Assembly (NCBI RefSeq): GCF_000003815.2
Contig: NC_049979.1
Location: 17,663,117 to 17,727,116, forward strand
DNA from: Branchiostoma floridae
Taxonomy: Eukaryota; Chordata; Leptocardii; Amphioxiformes; Branchiostomatidae
Length of the DNA stretch: 64,000 nucleotides
Direction of reading: 5' to 3'
Below, one piece after another: positions 57,990 to 64,000 of the stretch. The position numbers were made by a program, and so were the translations under genes. Under the pieces are notes generated by a model. It was not told the origin of the DNA. It did not search any database and worked only from the letters and a program-made list of their open reading frames with translations. Each line of letters starts with the position of its first letter. Positions within the stretch are counted from its first letter, which is position 1.

Positions 57990-60900
57990 TTGTTGATGCT
58001 AGGGGGCCTTCCATGCTGTGATCACATTTGTCCTTGGTACTAGAAGGCTATCCATGCTGTGATCACATTTGTCCTTGGTGCTAGAAGGCCATCCATGCTG
58101 TGATCACCTTTGTCCTTGGTACTAGAAGGCCTTCCATACTGTGATCACATTTGTCCTTGGTGCTAGAAGGCCTTCCATACTGTGATCACCTTTGTCCTTG
58201 GTACTAGAAGGCCACCTATGCTGTGATCACCTTTGTCCTTGGTGCTAAGGCCATCCATGCTGTGATCACCTTTGCCCTTGGTGCTAGAAGGCCATCCATA
58301 CTGTGATCACCTTTGTCATTGGTGGTAGAAGGCCTTCCGTGCTGTGATCACCTTTGCCCTTGGTGGTAGAAGGCCTTCCATGCTGTGATCACCTTTGCCC
58401 TTGGTGCTAGATGGCCTTCCATGCTGTGATCACATTTGTCTTTGATGCTAGAAGGCTATCCATGCTGTGATCACCTTTGTCCTTGGTGCTAGAAGGCGGT
58501 CCATGCTGTGCTCACCATGCCCTTCATGATAGGAGGCCATCTATGCTGTGATCACATTTGTCTTTGATGCTAGAAGGCTATCCATGCTGTGATCACCTTT
58601 GTCCTTGGTGCTAGAAGGCGGTCCATGCTGTGCTCACCATGCCCTTCATGATAGGAGGCCATCTATGTAAAGATTATCCATCCATACAGTGGTCATTCTT
58701 GTCCTTGGTGCTAGATGATCATCTATCTTTAAAAATTCTCGTCCTTGGTGCTAAAAGGCCTTCCATGCTGTGATGGCCCATGCCCTTGGTGCTAGTAGGC
58801 CTTTCAATGCTGTAATGACCCATGTCCTTGGTGCTAGAAGGCCTTCCATGCTGTGATGGCCCATGTCCTTGGTGCTAGAGGGCCTTCAATGCTGTGATGA
58901 CCCATGTCCTTGGTGCTAGAGGGCCTTCCATGCTGTGATGGTCCATGTCCTTGGTGCTAGAGGGCCTTCAATGCTGTGATGATCCATGTCCTTGGTGCTA
59001 GAGGGCCTTCAATGCTGTGATGACCCATATCCTTGGTGCTAGAGGGCCTTCCATGCTGCTATGACCCATGTCCTTGGTGCTACAAGGCCATTGATGCTGT
59101 GCTCACCATTTTTGTCAGTGGCTATGATGCCTTCCATCATAGTACACTGTATCTCCCTTGTTCTCTCATCATGTCTCAGGTGTTCTTTAATAATGGTCCA
59201 GCTGTAAGGTATTTCACACCACTGTGTAGGGAACAGTGTTCAATACATACTTTATGGAGGTACATTTGTCAGTGGCTAAGCTGCCATTTGCCAGCCCAAC
59301 AACATTTAGTACTTTTAGACTGCCCACAAAAATGCTGTCTTGGCTGGAATGGGTATTGCATTTCATGGGCTTTCAAGGAACATGTCTTTTCTTTTGCCCT
59401 ACAAGTCATCATCTATATAGAGTCTGCATCTAAGGATATCAATTGGTTTAACATTTTCTTCATTCAAATGGAAAATTTTCTTTATGATGCCCATGGCTAA
59501 TATTTCTCTTAGCACTACATGATTTCTTATCACCCACACATTTTCAAATATTTTTTTATTCATGTTGTTTTATCAACAGTTTAATCAAATCACTTTTCCC
59601 ATAGGTTGAAGAATGTCATTATGTCCTTGTCCATAGTGCTAGAATGGTGTATCCACTCTTTGCCTTAATGTTACAAGGCCTTATATTTCATGATTACTAT
59701 AATTGTTAGTTACAGTAGGCAATCTATGATGTGATCAATCTTGATATAAATGCTAAAAGGCCACATGTGTTGTGAGCACCCATGGCCTTTGTGCCTAAAT
59801 GCCACAACTGTTATAATTACTTTTATCCTTAGTGTGCGTGTGTATGCATGTGTGTGCAGATGTATGGATGGGTTTCTGACCTACATATTAAAGGGGGTAA
59901 AGTCTGTGCATAGTCTTTGCTGTGCATAGTCGGAATTTAAATACTAGATTCATAGATTATCACTGATTACTGTTTTTACCACTGGTGCTCAGCAGCTAGT
60001 AAAGAAATATGCTCTTATTTTCTCATTTCGTGGTGATGTCATGTGGAGTCAATAACACAAGTTTCTTAATGTATTTGCCTGTGAGGAGAAAACCTCTCGG
60101 GGTCCTCTGACTTTGGTTAGTTGTAAACCTGCCTTGAGGGTAGAGAATATTGCCATCTGCATGTGTATAATAGAGTTCATCTAAAAAACAATCTGTCGGG
60201 AATAAGCCATTTGCGAATCATTTTCCTGTAAACCACCTCTCAACATAGAAATAATGTTACATGTCTACAGGGGATGATATGTAAATGCCTTTGTTATCTA
60301 ACGTATGGTCTTCCTATAGGCAATTTCATGGGTCATGTTGTAGCATGGCCAAAGTGATGGTAGCTCAGCTGGTGGGCATGTCATGGCAGTGAGGAGGAAC
60401 AAGAAGCAGTGTGAACACTGCATGCCGAACCAAGCCACTTACTACAGGGAACATTCATCAGGGTTCAGACTGTGGTCTCAGCCTGATAACATTTTAGTGC
60501 TTTAGGGAAGACCCACTAAAAGGGTGTGTCACAGCTAGGATGGGCTTCAAGCTTCAGTGGTTTCCTCTTATATCTGTCATTAGGGAATATGCAGCAAATA
60601 AATGCACTTTCTTGACTCATGGTTTTAGATACAAGAACAGCAAACTTCGAAGTTTTGATGCGTTTCAAAAGGACTCACTGGTCATGATTTGTCAGGCTTC
60701 ATGAATGTACAGATAGTGTAGAGTGTACTTGTCATGAACATAATGTCACCTCATGGTTGGCCTGTACTGACCTGGAATCAAATGATGCTCCATGCTTTGC
60801 TATCTTTAAATTCACTATATGGCTAGCAACATTATCTCTGGAGTGACCTAGTCAGTTAATCAGCTAATAGCTACTCCCATCCATTATTAGGATGTATCTG

Positions 60901-62459
60901 TTTCACTTCATGGCTTTCAGATTTTTCTGGATCCAATATCAAAAACGAAGCCCACTATGGTAGAGTAACTACATTGTTAAGATGGCTGACTAAAAATGAC
61001 TTAATTGTATACAAAAGTTAGAATTACAAACATTGTGGCTATTCCAGGTAACATTGCATGCAGTTCACTTTTGAAATGTATATCACGCACTATCATATTT
61101 CCCCCAGATTCACACCTAAGCCAGGTTCAATTCATGGTCCTTGTTGTTGTTGTTGTATAACAATCCATGACATTTTTTATTATAGCTTACAGGAGTAATG
61201 ATAAAAGCCAAAGCCAGGACCAGTTAAGTGACTTTGCACTACCTTAGGCCAGAATCCAATATGTAACGGGCAAGACTTACCATTCAGATAGGAGTAATCA
61301 GTGATTGATGGAGCTGTAAAGAGTTAATGGAACGTGAGAGTGTCACGTATACACACTGATGGACCACTGATGGTATTACCTGAGAGAGGTCAAGTTCCTA
61401 ATGGGTAATTTCAAACCAACATAGTCAGGCCGTTCTCAGGTAACTACTTGGACTATGTGTGAAGAAGGAAGAAAAAACGAAGAAGGAAGGTCATAAGAGT
61501 AATGAGAGAAATCTAACACTTCCCAAATCAATTCTATATGCTTAAGTCACTTTAAAAGTGTGACATACTAACCTACTTTTCCTGGCATAAGCATAATCCT
61601 TCAAACATTGTAATTAAAGTGACAAAGCCTTTGAGTGCTGAAGTAATCTGGACTGGTGTTTTTGATGTGATGAAAGAAATCAATACAAGACACACATGTA
61701 ATTTGTGTTTCGTGATTTTGCAATTTCTGTTTTGGGAATCTCCCAGTTTTTCGACTAAATAAGATATAGTTATGTTACACATTATCAAAGCAATAACAAT
61801 GTTTTTTTCAAAGCCTGATTTGTTTAAAGCATTGTCTTACACTGTATTTTATCTACAAAATTTTATGATGCATTTGATCTGGCTCAATACTGTGTTCTAG
61901 CACTAGCAGTAGTTATGTTTATTGGTTTTACAAACTCTATGCAACATGTTATTAGCAAATCTGTGCTTATTGCCTGGGGCTTGTGGTCTGAATGACCTAG
62001 TTGACCAGACGAAAAAAGAGATGCAAAGGAGGATTATTTCTACTACTATTACCAGCCTCTATATACAGACTGCAGTGTTAACATATGATCCCTGCCAGAT
62101 TACCATTTCCTATGTAATCAGTGACCTTAAGTTTAACTAGGGACCATGTAACCTGGGCCATGTAACCCAGGGATGCCTTTCCCTCTCAGTCATAGTGACA
62201 CCAGATTGCTGGTCACTGAACATTGTGCACCTCTCAAACTGCTGCTTCACAGCTGTAACATCATAGGTGATTTAGAACTTTTAGACCAACTTATACTTCA
62301 GAATATGAATACTGGTAAAAGATGTATGGATAGGAACCCACTGAAAAACACCATGCTGTCAATCCTTGATTTGTAGATGCCATACATTTAGTTCTGTTAT
62401 GACCATTTCCCTCATAAAAAGACCCTGAGAGATAGAGAAACTCATCCTATACTTCTTTC

Positions 62460-62860
62460 AGATTGTGTTGTTGTTGACAATCTTACTTACATACATTACA
62501 TCTTCCCCAAGTAGGCTTTAGATTAGGGCCTGTCAGTTGAGAGCATCGTCTCTTCCACTCTTCTCGATCATGGAAGATCCCCTCCTCTTCCAGTCTAACT
62601 AGTCTGCCCAGTCTGTACTTTGTCAGTATCTCCTGTATGTTGTCCCTCCATCTCTTTCTGGGTCTACCTAAGGGGCGCTTGCCCTTTGGTTTGTACTGGA
62701 GAGCTATCTTTGGGATTCTTCCCTCGTCAATTCTTTCCACATGTCCTAGCCATCTTAGGGCTGCTCTTTCTATGTCTTGTTCTATTGACGTTATGCCTAA
62801 GGTTTCTCTGTTGACAATCTGTTTGCAGAATATTTCTTGTTTCTGCTTAGTGTTGTCCAA
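62460..62860 (-). mobile_element. LINE ORF2 3' fragment with (CAA)n tail
   Basis: On the minus strand an intact 125-codon frame reads LRWLGHVERIDEGRIPKIAL followed by KGKRPLGRPRKRWRDNI, the C-terminal block common in CR1/RTE/Jockey-type LINE proteins and copies derived from them. Short CAACAACAACA at the 3' end (plus GTTGTTGTTG at 62468-62478) parallels the (CAA)n tail of the 29855 element. The RT core is absent: a 5'-truncated copy. Confidence 0.8.
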
Positions 62861-64000
62861 TTATTTGTCTGATGTATAATGATTTACTTCATAATCATGT
62901 GTCTATGAAATGAATTCCAAAGCTTGATGAATGTACACTCAACAATGTTCCACTGTATGATTTTATCTCATGTAATATTTACTGTATAAAGACACATTTT
63001 ATACTGCCATCACTCAACTTTAGCAGCAGTTATGCCAGCAGCATTTTATGACTGCCTTGAAGGGCATTGAAGGTTATGAAAGTTATTCTGGTCAAACACT
63101 TGTCTCCTAAATTACATTAGATTATGATCTATGGGTAGGGCAGATTGAAACATCCTCCATCCATTATCCCACACTAAAGATGCACAGCTATCCTATAGGA
63201 TTGTCCCTGTTGTGTTGAACTTGCCTGGGAGCCATTTAGATGAGTGCTCCATCCAATGGTATTCTCACTAGCTTGTCAGATATCAACTATCAGAGCAGAC
63301 AGGAAAGTTACAAAGACAGAACCCAGGCTGGTGCTGAAGCAACTAATTAACAGGTTTATTTGGAGAGCCAGCAGGTTATATGTCACCTCTGAGACCATTA
63401 TAATCATATTATCTTAATCTGGGCATTGTTTCATGATTGGTTCAACATATTTGATGTTCAGGATTTCTTTCTGCAGTATTGTACCAGGTATACAAAACTG
63501 TAAATAAAACTAGACTATAAGTATACTGTTGATAGAGTTAGGTGTAATTTACCCTCAAAGAATTTAAAAAATTGTAACATGAATACCTCTTGTTACTTGA
63601 TTGATGACACACTAGCTATGTCCTTTGAATTTTTTGTTGTATTGGGAGATTAAACCATTGTCAGTATAGCGCTGATGTATGGTGGCCACTAAAGCAAGTA
63701 CCACAGTAATTACTTATGGCCCACATTCATTTCTCCAACTTTCAATGAAAGGTCACTTGAGGTCATCCCAGACAAGGATAACTGATGAGTAGCAGGCCTG
63801 TCCCTTGGGATGAATTGGTCCTTGTTGCCAGCTAAGATCATATGTCAATGTCCTTGGAATGTCCTCAGTACCTGCATGTCACATCATGCAGCAGATAAGA
63901 GTACAGGGTTCTGAAATGCACATGCAAGGACAAAACCTTTGAGAACTGATTGGAGCTAGCTGTGGTATGTTATGTTATGATTATTATCACCCCAAAACCG

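Larger units (their letters stand above)
57190..59840 (+). repeat. 41-bp minisatellite array with higher-order structure
   Basis: The unit is about 41 bp, CTAGAAGGCCATCCATGCTG then TGATCACCTTTGTCCTTGGTG. CCTTGGT recurs at 58032 and 58073, giving the period. Roughly 4 units precede and 27 follow the foldback element. A three-unit block at 58425-58545 recurs at 58547-58667, and 58780-59060 alternates two unit types (GATGGCCC/GATGACCC). Outer units (57190-57235 and 59620-59840) are badly decayed. Confidence 0.9.
57128..64000 (+). other. Probable DPH6 intron or 3' flank, no exon recognised
   Basis: After the donor at 57128 I find no exon continuing the second RidA domain, which should resume near the expected AGQIAL-like block. 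The segment holds the 41-bp minisatellite with its foldback insertion, a minus-strand LINE fragment at 62460-62860, a short GTT run near 61143-61157 and otherwise plain AT-rich sequence. The missing DPH6 exons are presumably beyond 64000. Confidence 0.6.

Noticed and set aside
59033-59500. 155-codon frame downstream of the minisatellite
   Set aside because: Begins inside the minisatellite, no family resemblance and it does not continue the RidA domain of DPH6.
61143-61157. GTTGTTGTTG run as another LINE tail
   Set aside because: No recognisable LINE coding sequence on the expected side; left as a simple repeat.
1-64000. CRISPR arrays, tRNA or rRNA genes, prokaryotic operons
   Set aside because: None seen; the DNA is clearly eukaryotic with spliced genes, and the only tRNA-like sequences are SINE heads.

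Overview
This window is eukaryotic nuclear DNA: seven intron-rich protein genes with canonical GT..AG introns, long AT-rich introns full of small inverted-repeat elements, and two assembly gaps (N runs at 12154-12253 and 26453-26636). The encoded proteins are close to vertebrate ones (ADSS, NAA40, alpha-SNAP, golgin-84), but the compact genes, the CatSper pair and the long RidA-fused DPH6 suggest an invertebrate deuterostome. An amphioxus (Branchiostoma) is my best guess; it comes from general character, not from a database match.

Layout, with strands strictly alternating: ADSS (+, 5' end cut off, 1-7683); NAA40 (-, 11255-14008); CATSPERG (+, 14417-25274); CATSPER1 (-, 25519-29599); NAPA/NAPB alpha-SNAP (+, 31350-36028); GOLGA5/golgin-84 (-, 39623-46577); DPH6 (+, 47362 to beyond 57127, 3' end not seen). 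I rebuilt the coding exons by hand from splice sites and reading phase. CATSPERG, CATSPER1, NAPA and GOLGA5 close in frame at 1237, 461, 294 and 760 residues.

NAA40/CATSPERG, CATSPER1/NAPA and GOLGA5/DPH6 are head to head and probably share promoter regions, with TCTCGCGAGA, E2F-type and CRE motifs. ADSS/NAA40, CATSPERG/CATSPER1 and NAPA/GOLGA5 are tail to tail. The most interesting point is that two subunits of one sperm-specific Ca2+ channel, the CatSper1 pore subunit and the CatSper-gamma auxiliary subunit, are adjacent and convergent with only 244 bp between stop codons. NAPA and GOLGA5, both membrane-traffic genes, are also neighbours.

The non-coding part holds a varied mobile-element set: a TTAA-flanked piggyBac-like MITE, a GTGCACCC-rich MITE with a 28-bp perfect palindrome, two copies of an ACTGTAAAT MITE, a hairpin MITE in GOLGA5, tRNA-derived SINE modules bounded by inverted repeats, LINE 3' fragments, and in the last DPH6 intron a 41-bp minisatellite interrupted by a 626-bp foldback element whose arms are built from 20-22 bp units around a promoter-like core.
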